From assembly GCA_013115145.1 (NCBI GenBank), contig JAAPAO010000039.1, positions 39,013 to 103,012 of the forward strand: 64,000 nucleotides of DNA. The letters run 5' to 3'. Position numbers and translations under genes: made by a program. The notes below the pieces were generated by a model. That model ran no database searches and was not told the DNA's origin. It worked only from the letters and a program-made list of their open reading frames with translations. Of the stretch, positions 1 to 12,036 are shown one piece after another (the first letter of the stretch is position 1; each line of letters starts with the position of its first letter). The stretch is from Perkinsus chesapeaki (lineage: Eukaryota; Perkinsozoa; Perkinsida; Perkinsidae).

Positions 1-3000
1 TTCTCAATCTCTTCTATGCTCGGTACATTAGCCGGCCACTCAAACTCCGCACTCTCTCCGTCACGCGCCCGGAAATACCCTCTAGGATAGAACTCCCCTC
101 CATGCCAGCCCTCGCTTCCCTCCCATTGATGATGATGCCCATTCTGGTTCTCCTGACCCCCCGCCACCGAGTCGACCGAAGTACTGCTCTGTGCCAAAAG
201 AGGATGCTCTTTCATGGTGACAGTTAGCCCCTCCGGAAAGTCTAAATTGTAGTCCTTGCAGTAGCTGCGGTACTCCTCATAGATCCCTTCCAAAAGGACT
301 TCGACTTCTCTAGTGGCTGTACGATACCTGAGATAATAAATGGGGGAATTATTCCGTTTCGGACTAGATTACTCAGCGATTGAGAGCGAATAGATTCTTA
401 AAATGTGTTAAGACTGATTCCCAGGGTGGAATTATCGAAGCACGATTACACAAGAACCCGCCTAAGTCCCATAGCGCCAAGTCCAATGCGTATCCTAGCT
501 CCAAGCATGCACGATACTCCTAAACTCACCCAATTGGATCCACACATGATATGCATAAATGCAGTGGCTCATTGGATTCCTGTCTCAAATTGCCTTCCAA
601 AAAGCCTGAGCCTCTCCCTCTCAATCGGAGCTTGGCATCGGACATCTTAACAATCCTTTTCATGTTAACTCCCTTCGTTCCGATAATCCGCCGGGCCACG
701 TGGAAATCACGATCATTCTCAATTCCAATTTCGAACCGACAAGTATACCTGAGTCACAAAGATTTTGGGAAATTTCGGGAAAGTTTCGAAAAATTTACGG
801 GAATTTCGACCATTTCAAAAAAAAATTTAGCAAAAGCTCGGAAACTAGACAAAGAACTCAACTGAAGCCCAATAAAGAGGAAACACTACAAATAAAACCA
901 ATTAAAATTCCCGAAAAATCTTTGGTAACAAAAGGAAACAGTCCGAAATTTCACATAAAATTTCAACCTGATCTGCCCATCTACTTTCTGATCGTTTGAC
1001 CTTCACTTTTGCGCGGACCAGTATCATCTTGAGGCACCGCAGAGATAGTCCTGTCAGCTCCCCGCTCGCCGGAAACATCTTCATCGGTCACGAAAGAACG
1101 AGAGCGTGGATGATACCCAAAGGAGTCGCAATAGGACGCGCTCGGCAGGGAAGGGGCTTCGGGGTTAGACCGCTCAGCTACGACGACGAAGTCGGTTTGA
1201 AGGGCTGAGTCCTCCGAGAGGCATACTTGACGTTGGGGCCCTGGTGGGTAGAACCTGTCCAGGAACGGAGATTAATCTAGCCTCACGGAAGCATGTTCCT
1301 AATATCGATCGAGCGATCGATTATGGTTTGACACAGAATATGAAACAAGTTCGAGACTACACCTGAAGAAATCCTGGTATAGGGGATTTCTACAAGCCGA
1401 GCCCTAATTTCCGAAAAAATGCATAACAAAGCGCAGGAACTGAACAAGTTCTTCCAAGAAGCCAACTTGGATCCATAATTATCATCATCCTGCCCTTTCG
1501 ATTACTCACCACTCGACACACAGCCTTCCCTTCACACCATTCAAGACCTTATCATTCAGTACTCTAATTGACGTTGCAGCATCATCCCAAGTATAAAATC
1601 GGATAATAGCGGACTCTCCTCCGGGGCAAATTTGAACACCCTCCACTTCACCATACAGCCCAAACACCTATAAGGCCATAACCCTACAACTTGCGACCAA
1701 GCATGAAATTTTCCATATATTTCCAAGAAACTTTCCGTGAAAATATTATTGACAAATATTCAATAGACATTGAGGAATCCTCCCTCGGCTGGATGACATT
1801 AATATTCCTATTACGTCCTCCGACTTGCCGACATCCCGTAGTGCTCAAAATCTTCTAGATTTTATGAGAACATTTTAATGACCAAATATTATTAATTCCA
1901 TTAATAATCGCGCCTCATAAACCGATCAGGGCAGATTTTTCTTGAAAATTTTCCAAAAATTTACCCAAATTTTTGGTGGTCGACAGCATATGTGGACGAG
2001 TACGAAGAGCAGTCGTATCGGAGAGAGAGAGGAGCCTTCGCCACATTCCCGTGGAGTATAACCTTCCTTAAGTCGGGCTCAAGCAACTGGTACGTGAATG
2101 TCATACCAGTAACGTAGACAAGGACACAATAGGGAGATGGGGACACGTTGAGCTTAGAAATGCTGTTTTCCTGAAAGGGATAATGTAATGAGGAAGTTAC
2201 ATGAAATAATATATAAATGTAGTCAGGCGTAGACATTATATCCGCCCATTTGATGCCAAACAAGTGCAAGCAACCTTTCCAAAGGAGCAAGACGAGATGA
2301 TAATACCAACTGTGAGCAAGAGGTCAGCCACGTCCGTATTACATCAGCAGGATATTCTTCGACGTTATTAAGGAAGTGCATAAGATGGGAGCTTAACTCG
2401 TGCACCTAACAGGAGAAAAAGATTCTCATTTTCATTGAGAATGTTTCCCACGAGTCCTGAGGCTCTCTTAACAAGATGCAATGAGATGTATGTGAGAGAG
2501 AATAGGTTCTATGCTAATCGAAGCTGGCAGGTCCTCACCGAAAGCCGCAGAAATTCTCGCAATTTTCCCAGAAAAATTTGCTAAATTTTACCCCATAAGT
2601 TGTAGCGCCCGCAGGCGTATCTTTGTCGATACAACTGCCACCAGTGTCGCCAACTGAACAGTCCTTGCCTTGAGCGTTCTCGGCTGCCTTAGCTGAGAAG
2701 GGGAATCCTTAGGTCAAGCGTGCAAGATACATAATAGCTCACCTAGGAGTACCCTGACATGTTCTACATCTGCTATATTGAAGTCAGATATGTCTTCTGA
2801 ATAGTAGTGCACGGGTTGATTCTGCATTACTTTTACTATCCCTATCAGGCCTCGAAATGAAGGATAACCTTCTGACAATTAACTTCACGTATGGGAAACG
2901 CACCGGCAGCAGCACAAAAGCCGTAATTTCGAGGCGCGTGACGTTTTAATGAAACGCTGTTCGAGTTGTTCTGGAACCACTTCTCCGATCGCGTAAGAAT

Positions 3001-3117
3001 TGATTTACTCATCAGCCCGTACAGTGTCGATGTTGAAAATTCGTTTTTCTCAAGCGAACTTTGCTTGACCGAAGAATCGGCACACATAAGTGGCTGCTGC
3101 GTCGAGCCCAGCCGCAT
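1..3117 (-). CDS. RRM and KH domain RNA-binding protein (3' partial at window edge)
   Basis: Phase-consistent exons, in transcript order: 3117-2904, 2796-2743, 2692-2592, 2404-2306, 2170-2063, 1667-1510, 1254-985, 748-530, 327-1, about 516 residues so far with no stop at the window edge. The exons at 2170-2063 and 1667-1510 join into an RRM: a first strand reading YCVLVYVTGM, a helix ending LEPDLRKVFGLYGEVEGV, then AIIRFYTWDDAATSI as the RNP1-like strand. The exons at 748-530 and 327-1 form a KH domain with RRIIGTKGVNMKRI (GxxG loop = GTKG) followed by AKLRLRGRGSGFLEG, the form seen in KH proteins of the SF1/KHDC4-like class. Known for these folds: single-stranded RNA binding, usually in splicing or mRNA control. 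The first ATG (3117) is a guess; the open frame continues upstream without an ATG, so a 5' exon may be missing. The exon at 2404-2306 has no recognised domain. Confidence 0.78.
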
Positions 3118-4102
3118 CTTCTTCGGCCCTTGCCACAATCTTTTCTGTTTTTTCCTTCTTCCGGCAGCGTTGTACTTCGGAAGTTAGTGGTGTGATGACA
3201 TAGTGACAATAGTAGAGATGTTCATAGTTCAGTGATGACTCGAACGATCCGGAGATCGTCCAAGTCATCATAGTATAATATATCCGCTGCCTAGGCGGTC
3301 GGTGCTCTGGAGTTGCGATGCATTCAGCTACCTTGTTCGTATATATGCAACCACTCTCCTCCACCTCCTTTAAAAGGTGTACCGCGATTCGTCCATGTTT
3401 GTTTCGTAAGGCAGCAGCAGGGCCACTTCCATCAAAGGGTCTGTGTTTCTATTTTACGATATAACACTTGCGTGCGAGTGGGTCAATGGTGGTGTAATTA
3501 TATATGGAACCCAAGCCTATTGACTTGCAAATTTCTGAATTGCTTCTGTATCACCTCGTTGGATCATCTCGAATCAACCATTACATGAGACATGATCCGG
3601 TCAAGTTACCAGCTCAGACAGCAACCTATTTTGGGAGGACCAACCCAAATCTCTAGGCGTCGAAAACCGGATATATTTCATTCATGGGACCCGCGTTTAT
3701 CATTTCGACAGTGGCTCAAGATATCATTGGCAAAGCCATTGAGGCTCTTCGTTCTACTCTACAAACAAAGCCCTGCGTAGTTTGCGCTCGTTTCGAATCT
3801 TCTCAAGAATTACACTTGAACATATACCAGGATTCGAGCAACTCAGAATATGTGCGAGGATCGTAATGGTGGTATTCGGTGGTGATAGCCGACTGGCTGA
3901 TATCGCTTGATCATGACTACCAGCATTAGCTCTTATCGCTCAAGTTTAAGAGTAATACCAACCTTCCATGGGGTTGCCCCGGAATGTTCTTGCCGGACTT
4001 GTAAATTTTACGAGTTTTGTTTTCATATAGGCGATGTTCGTGTGCACATTTCGGACCAATTATAGCATATCGAAGTGTCTGTTACTGAACTTGTTGTCGT
4101 TG
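3118..4102. other. Spacer between divergent genes; probable shared promoter region
   Basis: The RRM-KH gene leaves to the left and the DEK-like gene to the right, so this 985-bp stretch probably carries both promoters. Only short open frames without domains are visible. No TATA-like element or other regulatory motif could be assigned with confidence. The 5' exons of either gene could lie here. Confidence 0.4.
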
Positions 4103-7100
4103 ATGTCATCCGCTACGGACTTGCCAGCCCAGACTCACCCCGAGACGGAGTCTGACGCCGGCACCTCAGAAGGGGAGGACATCATAAGGAAGAGCACTAG
4201 AAGAAGCAAACCTGTTGATCACTTCGCGCCGTCGCAAAAACGCAAAATCGGAGCGGCTAGGAAGTTCCATGCTGGTGATGGGAAAGGAGAAAAACTGGGG
4301 GATATTGAAGTGGTAGGTTCTCGAGGGTTGGGGTAAAGTGATACTAGTGATACGGAGGAGGAGGAGATATAATAGAAAGGAGTTTGATAGTAAATATGCT
4401 ACTAGTGATACGGATGAGGAGATATAATAGAAAGTTAGACAACAAGCAAACAAGGAAGTATCTACTTTTAACCCCAGTTGAATATGTTGTTGAAAGATCG
4501 GCGATCGCGTTGGAGAATACCTGGTGGTCTCTCCCGGAATTGAACCCAGGGCCTTTCGGTTGGTAGGTATCCAAGGGGATCGGCAAAGCTCCTGTCGACG
4601 GCGAAGGTCTAAAGAGGCTGCATTTGTGTTTGTTTAATTCGGTTGGAAAAGAAACTACTAGGAAAAGAGACGTGAGTATCTTGAGGTTGACCGTGCATGA
4701 TACAAAATACGTCAGATTCGTGCATGGAATGGCTGTCAAAGCGCAGAGGACCGTGAGAGGATAGAGAAGACTTTGAAGGCCACCAAAAAACAAGAGGTGA
4801 GATCATCCTAAACATCGTCCAAATCGCTAGATCAAAGATCCAAATCAAGATTCCTTTCAGAATCTCCGCGAGATTGCTCGCACACTTGGCCTGTCTTCAT
4901 CACAGAGCCGCACTGTTCTTGAGGAAGTAAGTCCAGGATCGTTCTCGAAGCTTCGAAAACAGGGAATTTTGGAGCGAAAATTTTACTTTTAATCTGAAAA
5001 AAAAGTATTCTTAGACCAGAAGTGTCATCGTTAGTCTCCCAAAGAACACCCGCAGCGAAGGCGATACTTGGTTTTTAATTTTCCGAAGTGAAAAGACTTG
5101 CATTCGATGGTGTCAGCTAGGGGCCTCGGAACTGTGCGATGGAGATTCCGTTTTATATCAAACCTGAGGCCGGAATCAGCTTACACGTTACACTCCCTTC
5201 ACGTGTCTGTTCGTACTTCTACGGGAACAGCAGAAAGTCGCTCGGAGCCCGAATTCGGGAAGGCTACGGCAGGAAATTTGGAAGAGCTCGCACAAGCATC
5301 TCACGCGCCATCTCGCTTGGCAGGGGCGAGGCTCAGTTTTAGAAAATCAATAAGTGAACTTCTGCTTGATTTGTGCGAGAAGATAAACTTTTGTCATTTC
5401 AGTCAATTCTCCGTTTCCTCGACGTCCCGAAGGATGAAGGGCTGAAGAAGGTAAGATGCTTCTTCCGGTGTTGATTTCTGACTGAAGTAAGCTTTAGTCA
5501 GAGTTAGTCTCGGGTGGCTGGGAAATTTCTGAGGTGATGCACGTGGTAACGTGAATGTTCAAGCTCTCATTCTTCGAAAATCTGCTGAAACTTGCCTTTA
5601 ATTTTCTGTGAGCTGTTAAGTCAGAGCTTGTCTATCTGTTCGCCTCCCTCACTTCAAAGATCGAATATCCTTCTCGATGCACGCTAATCGTTCCCGTCCG
5701 ATGGTCACCTGAAGAGATCTCAGCAGTGCTGAGTCAGCAGTATAAATATATGCGATGTTATGTATAACGTATATGATCTATTATGAGTGTCTTACTCAAT
5801 TTCCCTCTCGAACAGCTGGAATGTGCTTAAAGTCCAACGTAAAGGGCTTCGGTTCAATCTGAAGTATTCCTCCAAAGGAATTCTCGGCCGTTTTCAAGGA
5901 AACTTCTTGCTAGTAGCTGAATAACTTAATTTCCGTTATACATCAGCCCAAGTCCAAGAGGAGAGCCTCGGTCACTGGCACCAGGAAGAAGTCTAAGCCG
6001 AGCACGAGACAGGGTTCGGGCTTCTCTACGTTCCTTGCCCAGAGGACAAAGGAACTCAAGGCTACTGAGGCTGGGAAGCTATTGACACCTAAGGAAGTGA
6101 CTGAAATGCTAAGCGTGGAGTGGACGAGCATGAGCGGGTAAGTTTTGGTGAGTTAAATCTTTCCAGGATCATCATCGCATTTTCTTCGGGTTAATTATTA
6201 ATTGCCTTCATTGGAAGTGTTAGCCAATTAAGTTTCATGATAATGTTGATTCAATATTGTTACTTTCGTTCCTTCCACCCCAGTGGTGTGGTATCGAAAC
6301 CCGAAATTGAAACCCGAAGCCCGCAAACCGGGTAGGCAATCAAATTTCGAGGTCGTAGCGCTCAACGCGATGGTGCCGCTGCCACGCGATGGTGCCTCTG
6401 CTGCAGAGGGTTCTGGGTGCCGATATATATATCGACACTAGCGACTTGACAGCTATCCGCCGGAGAGACGCCTCACCAGGGAGGGCGGGACGGGAAAAGA
6501 AACTAAAACAACTTTAACAACTTGGCGAAAATAACTTCACTTTTGCTCACAGTCATCGAAACATACTTCGCTCGCCCATAAAAATCCAAACGCTACATAC
6601 TCGTAAACGCGCGTGCCAAACTCAATCGGGAGACGTCCTCAAGTAAAAGGGTTCAACTTCGTTAACTTGTATTATTATTACTAAGTTAGTAATACTAACA
6701 TTATTGATTTCTCCGTTTATTATCGTCCTCGTTGAAGTTGGTATTTTCTTAGTCCCGACAAGGCGGCCTTTGGCACACCTCAGAAGGCAGGTCAGAAACG
6801 CAAGCGAGGGAGCGCGGCTGGCAAAGCGAAGGCCACTAAGAAAGCCAGGAAGGTTTCGGAATCGTCGGACAAGGTGACAATGCGCCACTCACTCACTGTG
6901 TTTATGGAAAGAGTCGGATAGACTTTGACGAGAACAATGTGATGAGATATGGACGAGAAATTTCGGACGAAAACTGGAAAAAGGTACCGGCAATTTTCTG
7001 AAGCTCCGGTCAAATTTTGGAGATGATATCGGTAATTTTTGTTCGATATATTTTTTCGGAAGAAGTGTCAGTAATTCTTTGCAGCTCTCGTAGGAAGGGT

Positions 7101-8094
7101 GTTGCTTATTGCAGCCGACCGATTGGACTCGAAACACCTGTTTTTTGTGGCACGAAATTTGAGATCGAAATTTTTAGGTTTCGGAATTCCCTTAATGCCG
7201 TCGCATTAAATGCCTCCTCTTCGTGGTGCTGCGAGAACTCTTGTGTCAGGCCGGGGAAGACTCTTCTTCCGACGATTCATCATCTGACAGCTCGAGCTCA
7301 TCCTCATCATCTTCATCTGAGGATTCGAGCTCGGAGGAACAATCGACTGAAGAAAGTCCGGAAAAGGGAAAAGATACTTCTAAGGTTAGATTGGCATCCT
7401 AGCCTGCTTCCAAGAATTCCCTTCACCGGCCAGAATATAATATTAGGAGAACACCTCTCGGAAGGAATGTACAGTATTTAATGCTTCCTTTCCCACATAA
7501 ATATCTAGCATAAACCCCCTTTGCAAAATTCTCTTCGATCATTCTTTCAATGTAACGAGTTTAATGTCGATTTTTTGTCAGGTTAATCTTCAAAATGCTG
7601 GACCAGTAAATTTATATGAAACCGTCGAATATGGCGCGGTTACACAATTATATTGTCTCTCCTCCTCGGCCTTAGAAACCCTCTTTGACGCCCGAAGAAC
7701 ACATTTCTGTGAGGCTAGATGGACAGTTCCGAAATTCGAAACCCCAACGTTTACTTTCAAACACGCTGAAACGTTTTCTAGAAATAGATTAACCGTTTCA
7801 TAAAAGCGTAGATACGGGCGCGCGGGAAATTTAGCGAGTGCGAAGTGACTATTATGGATTGCTGAGAATAAAGGCGGGAATTTCACCGAAAATTTTCCCG
7901 ATTTTTCAGGAAGAGGAATCACATGAAAGTGATGAGCCCGTCGAAGAGAAAGATGCCGAAAAGTAATTTTTGGGGGAAAATTCTGGGAATTTTTTTTCAG
8001 ATCTGAGGAGGAAAAGCCCACTAAGAGCGATGATGATGTTGATATTTATGAAGGAATGGACGACACCGAGGACAACGTTGAGACGCGGGAGTGA
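4103..8094 (+). CDS. DEK-like chromatin protein with HMG-box-like segment
   Basis: Ten exons join without a phase break: 4103-4312, 4576-4671, 4749-4796, 4861-4926, 5403-5450, 5947-6137, 6753-6873, 7250-7384, 7910-7962, 8001-8094 (stop TGA), about 353 residues. Exons 1-2 give the DEK signature: RKSTRRSKPVDHFAP, then GEGLKRLHLCLFNSVGKETT and a following KRD, which in DEK introduces the SAP/pseudo-SAP DNA-binding region. Exons 4-5 hold two short helices (REIARTLGLSSSQSRTVLEE; SILRFLDVPKDEGLKK). Exons 6-7 read STFLAQRTKELKATEAGKLL then VTEMLSVEWTSMSGPDKAAF, an HMG-box-like pattern, followed by a K/R-rich tail. Exon 8 is a long Ser/Asp/Glu run and the C-terminus is acidic. DEK proteins bind DNA and histones in the nucleus; the HMG-like part suggests DNA bending. 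Introns carry several dispersed repeats (4341-4431, 4677-4718, 7451-7722). Confidence 0.85.
4341..4431 (-). repeat. Two copies of the ACTAGTGATACGG repeat, inside DEK intron 1
   Basis: Two copies of a unit containing ACTAGTGATACGGA followed by GAGGAG and ATATAATAG lie in intron 1 of the DEK-like gene. The same unit in the opposite orientation forms the tandem array at 33899-34093. Shorter look-alikes occur near 35164, 50725 and 53565. Confidence 0.8.
4677..4718 (+). repeat. Dispersed 42-bp repeat, copy 1 (DEK intron 2)
   Basis: Begins TATCTTGAGGTTGACCGTGC and is nearly the same as 33527-33569, in the same orientation. Both copies sit within about 400 bp of the ACTAGTGATACGG repeat, which suggests that the two modules belong to one non-autonomous element. 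Confidence 0.75.
7451..7722 (+). mobile_element. Non-autonomous repeat element, copy 1 (DEK intron 8)
   Basis: Shares blocks in the same order with 20011-20206: a left block containing CTCTCGGAAGGAATGTA, TTTAATGCTT and CATAAATAT, a middle block with TTGTCA, and a right block with CGCCCGAAG, ACATTTC and GGCTAGATGG-like sequence. The copies differ in length (272 and 196 bp) by internal indels. No coding capacity and no clear terminal inverted repeat were seen. Family unknown. Confidence 0.7.
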
Positions 8095-8309
8095 AATTTC
8101 GGCCAGAATTTTTTGCAAAAACTGGAAATTTTTCATTGGTACCCTAGCTGAGTTTCGCATATTAAGTAATAAGCAATAGTAGATTATATGCAATTTAATG
8201 TCATTTAATCCTACTTGTGTTTATAAAATAAATGACTCCTATGGGATTCGAACCTGGGTCGTTCGGTTGAAAGGAGGGTGTTTTTTGCAGGGATTTTACG
8301 TTTCATTGT

Positions 8310-11192
8310 ATGTTTCAAAAATATGACTATTTCGAGTACGAGCCCAGTGAAAGCTCATCTCGGAAATACTTCCGTCGGCTCACGTCCCTGGTTTACGTGA
8401 TTGTCTTGGCAGCAATCGTGGGGGCTTCTCTGTGGAGTTGTCTGCAAACCTGGCTTGTCATCAACCACTCTTTATTTGCATCTATCCCGGCGGATGAGGT
8501 ACTACTCCGGGGGAGTTCTGATGGAGCGAAAATTTTTTCGTCGACTTGTTGGTTTGTGTTCGGACTTTTACTCAACGGAACTCCTATTGACGAGCTTCAT
8601 CAATAAATAGAAGGGCGATTGAAAGAAGTCCCGAGTTCAAATCCACGGTAGGATGTTTTTCTGTCAGTTAAATCGCCTGGCGTCCGATAGAGGTATTAAT
8701 TTGTTCATTCCTGTTAACCCTCTCGGTATAATGAGTACAGTCGTAATATGTATGGCGGCGGTAGCTTGCGCCACTGGATTTGTGGGAGCAATTCAGCATC
8801 TCTCCCCGACTATAAGGTCAGTCAGCGGAAGGCTATTTCGGGGGTCCGTGGGAAATAGAACGCAGTTCTGGCCCAGAACTATTAAACAGTTCTCAGAACT
8901 CCTTGGCCTGAACTGGCCCAGAACTTCTGGGTAGACGCCGGCAGAGTTCTCAGTATCGCTTTCAGTGAGAATCGTACGTTTGACTATATTCGCACCAGGG
9001 GAATTTTCCACCTTTCAGGTCGTCCTTTTTTGTTCCACTCGCTGGACGTCTCGGGCAATCTCGGGGGTTACTGGCACTAACTGCGGTATTCGTCTTAGCC
9101 TCTCAGGGCAGGTTTTCAACATTCCGAACTCGAATATATGAAGTCACTTACCGGCAGATTCAGAATTAACAGGATTCACATATGCGCACTCGAGGGAATT
9201 TTATCAAGCTGCTCCAGGATGACAATACGTCCACCTCATAAGATTACGGAAGACAATCTCTGTATTGCGGATTATCATATATGGGATATTGCAGAGTGTA
9301 GCGATTCTAACAAAATGGGCAAGCTAGGACATACAAGTGTGTCGTCAGCTTTCTCTCTGGTGTGGCAATGTGAATTGTATTATATGCATACATTACTCGT
9401 ATAATATACAGCATAGTGATATATACTAGGAGATGATGGTCTTAGTCTTTGTCTATTCTTAGGAACACTCAACCCTATAAGTGTCTGCTACCGGCCTTCT
9501 ATCTGCTATTTCTGGTATTCTTGGTTGTTGCTGGAGTCATGGTCTCAGGGACTTGCTTTGGGATATCTGAGCTCGTCAAGGCTGCCGATTCCGATATAAA
9601 GCAGCAGGTGGGTTCGCGAAAATCTTCAAAGTTACTTGAAAAATCTCAGGAATTTGGTTTGTTAAGAGATGTGTTAGAAATGGTTCTTCGAGCTTGAAAT
9701 ATATAACCACAAAGATATCTTCGCGTTGAGAGAATTGTTTCCCAAGATGTTGGGGTGTCCAAAAATTTGCCGGAATCTTGCGGTGTTTTCCCGAGCTCTT
9801 TGTTAAATGGTTGGTGAGCAAGCGCATGTATTCCTCCAGAGAACCGGAAAGAGACATTGCGGATCTTGGGGGAAATCGTGTTGACAGATTGAGTTCCGGT
9901 TAATGGCATTTTTAGCTCAACCGAGCTGGCTCATTAAGTGGCGGACAAATCACGGCCGATATCGCGGCCGATCTGGATAAGTGAGATACACCTTGCGGAA
10001 TCCCGAGGGTGTACGAGTCGTCCTTAGGTTGGCTGGTCCATTGCTAATGTTATATAATATTCACAATTGTCAAGCAAGTAATGTCACGTGTTCATCCCCC
10101 TCGGTCGGGAAGATATCATGCTCGAAAGATGCTGGTGAGTTGTGTGACAGTCTTATCATATTATTTTCGTATTGCCGCGGGCCAATTTCCTCTGATATAA
10201 TAATCTTCCATCACGGCGCATGGTTTCATTATATTTATGTTGTAATATTTTGCAATAATGATGCTAGAGTAGATTTCTTACGCTTGCGATTCTTGGATGG
10301 TCTGTCTGTGTAGCGTGGAGTTTTCTACCAGGATTCGGCCAACTAATAGTTGGCCTAGTAGAAAATCATCAGTACTATACTAGTATGTCCTAGTATGAAG
10401 AAGTTATTCAATCCAACTGTACTACTGTATTTACATTCGCTGCAGCTGTCATCGGAGGCGCTTGAAATGCAAGCTTTTACTATTTCTCTCTCCATTCTAT
10501 CCAAAGGCAAATGGACTTGTGCTCAGATCCGAATATAGTGTCCATTTTCAACGAGGTGTGCTCAGCGCCTCCTCGCCTGGAGGGGGGCATGGCTCTGGGG
10601 TTGACGAGCTGCACGACGTGCATCAACAAATACGGACCCAGCCCGGCATCTGAGGTAGGTCGTGATTTCATCATCAGCTATGAAGAAATATAGATAGCGA
10701 GTATTTGATAACCCGAGCAATTGTCTAGGTAGTTCATTTCATTGTAAGCAATTTTCTGAACCCGATCTCCGCAGCATCATGATTAGCGCATGCTCTGTAT
10801 AGCACTGTAACTCTGTACTACAGAGTCTGTAGTTCAAATCTTTTTTCAGGTAATCTGTTTATGTAGCTCTCAAGTGAAGATGTGGATAGATGCAGTGAGC
10901 CCTAAGGAAAGGGAAGTGTGGGTTAGGACGGCCTTCATCAACGTTATCATCGCTGCACTTTGTGCCGCGTTATTGATTGCCTGGATCATTCGAAGGGTAG
11001 GCGGAAGCGTTCTGGTCTATAGCTTATCTGACATTTTCATTTCTAGAAGGCATGCCGGGGAAAACCACCTCTTTCATATTTCCCAGTTCAGGAATAAAAA
11101 AATTAATCGAATTCATCTTGGATCCCGGAGTTCTTAAGTTGATTTCCTTCATCTAGGTTGCCTGTCCCACAGCTCTACAGAGGTCTTCTTGA
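8310..11192 (+). CDS. Four-helix membrane protein with Cys-rich loop, tandem copy A
   Basis: Eight exons keep phase: 8310-8498, 8668-8816, 9463-9607, 9916-9980, 10028-10134, 10527-10654, 10850-10996, 11157-11192, giving 321 residues. Helices: exon 1 (LTSLVYVIVLAAIVGASL), exon 2 (STVVICMAAVACATGFVG), exon 3 (LLPAFYLLFLVFLVVAGVMV) and exon 7 (INVIIAALCAALLIAWII). Between helices 3 and 4 lies a loop of about 150 residues with at least nine cysteines, including CTTC and a CLC just before helix 4. This is the topology of tetraspanins (short loop, large Cys loop, cytosolic ends), but the CCG motif that defines tetraspanins is not seen, so I call it tetraspanin-like only. It is the 5' member of a tandem pair with 12037-15168: same order of intron phases, and exons 2, 3 and 7 have identical lengths (149, 145, 147 nt). 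Start ATG chosen as first in the exon. Confidence 0.72.
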
Positions 11193-12036
11193 CCTCGATT
11201 TGCAGCTGCCTATGTCTTCAACTTGTTCAACATTTCTTCCTGATGATGAAGAATATTTTGCTTTGGCTTTTCTAATGACGTAATTGGTATAATGTTGCGT
11301 TATTAAATATAATGATTTTGGAGATCGGTTCGTTGGTAAAATAAATACTGAGGAGTTCTTCAGTTGACGGTGACGTACAGTAATGGAACATTCGTTGGTG
11401 TTCCCCAGCCAGTTCCGAGACTTCATCCCCGTATCATGTCCTCAGGGCTGAGGATTAGAAAAAACCACCACCGACACTTGGCGGAGAGTTCCCCTTTTGT
11501 CGAAGTAATGTGTAGATGATGAGTGTGTATATGTTCCCAGCAATGACAAGGACGCGGTGTGATGGTAATTGAGTAACACTGTAATTACCAAGTAGTGATA
11601 CTGGAGAAACATATTAAGACTGTGGTGCACAGACTTAGTATTCTAACATCCGGAGACAGAGCTGAAGAAAGATATTGTGTTAAGACGACATTACACAGAA
11701 CAGTGCCGTATCCTGCACAGCGGAATATATTGACGTTGCCGGGCTTTGGAAGTCTGATGCTAAATTGTATGAAGACTTATATGATACTGATTTATAAAAC
11801 TGATACTGAATAGTGAAACTGCTCATGGCATTCTGAACCATAGTATGTAGATGTTGTATGTAGCATCATCACACAGGAGCCGCGTTTTCTTCCAGGCTCG
11901 GCCAGCCTTGTGCTCTCCATTTACCGATCTCATAAATTCAAATAGAGCCATGATGGAGCTGCGGGAGCGGGAGGGGGTATGAAGGGTGTCCAGTGATATC
12001 TACAATATTGGTATTCAGTATAAGTTATTATTCTGC
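11193..12036. other. Spacer between the tandem four-helix genes
   Basis: No supported coding exon. It holds the 3' end of copy A and presumably the promoter of copy B. An ATG at 11951 opens a short frame that does not join copy B in phase, so the true 5' end of copy B may lie here. Confidence 0.4.

Noticed and set aside
3713-3722. Spliced-leader RNA gene suggested by GTGGCTCAAG
   Set aside because: Only the last few bases resemble the leader known from dinoflagellates and Perkinsus; the rest of the leader and a following donor are absent.
9019-9110. Candidate exon in intron 2 of four-helix copy A
   Set aside because: It has an acceptor and a hydrophobic translation, but exon 2 joins exon 3 directly in phase, exactly as in the paralogous copy B, and no matching exon exists there.
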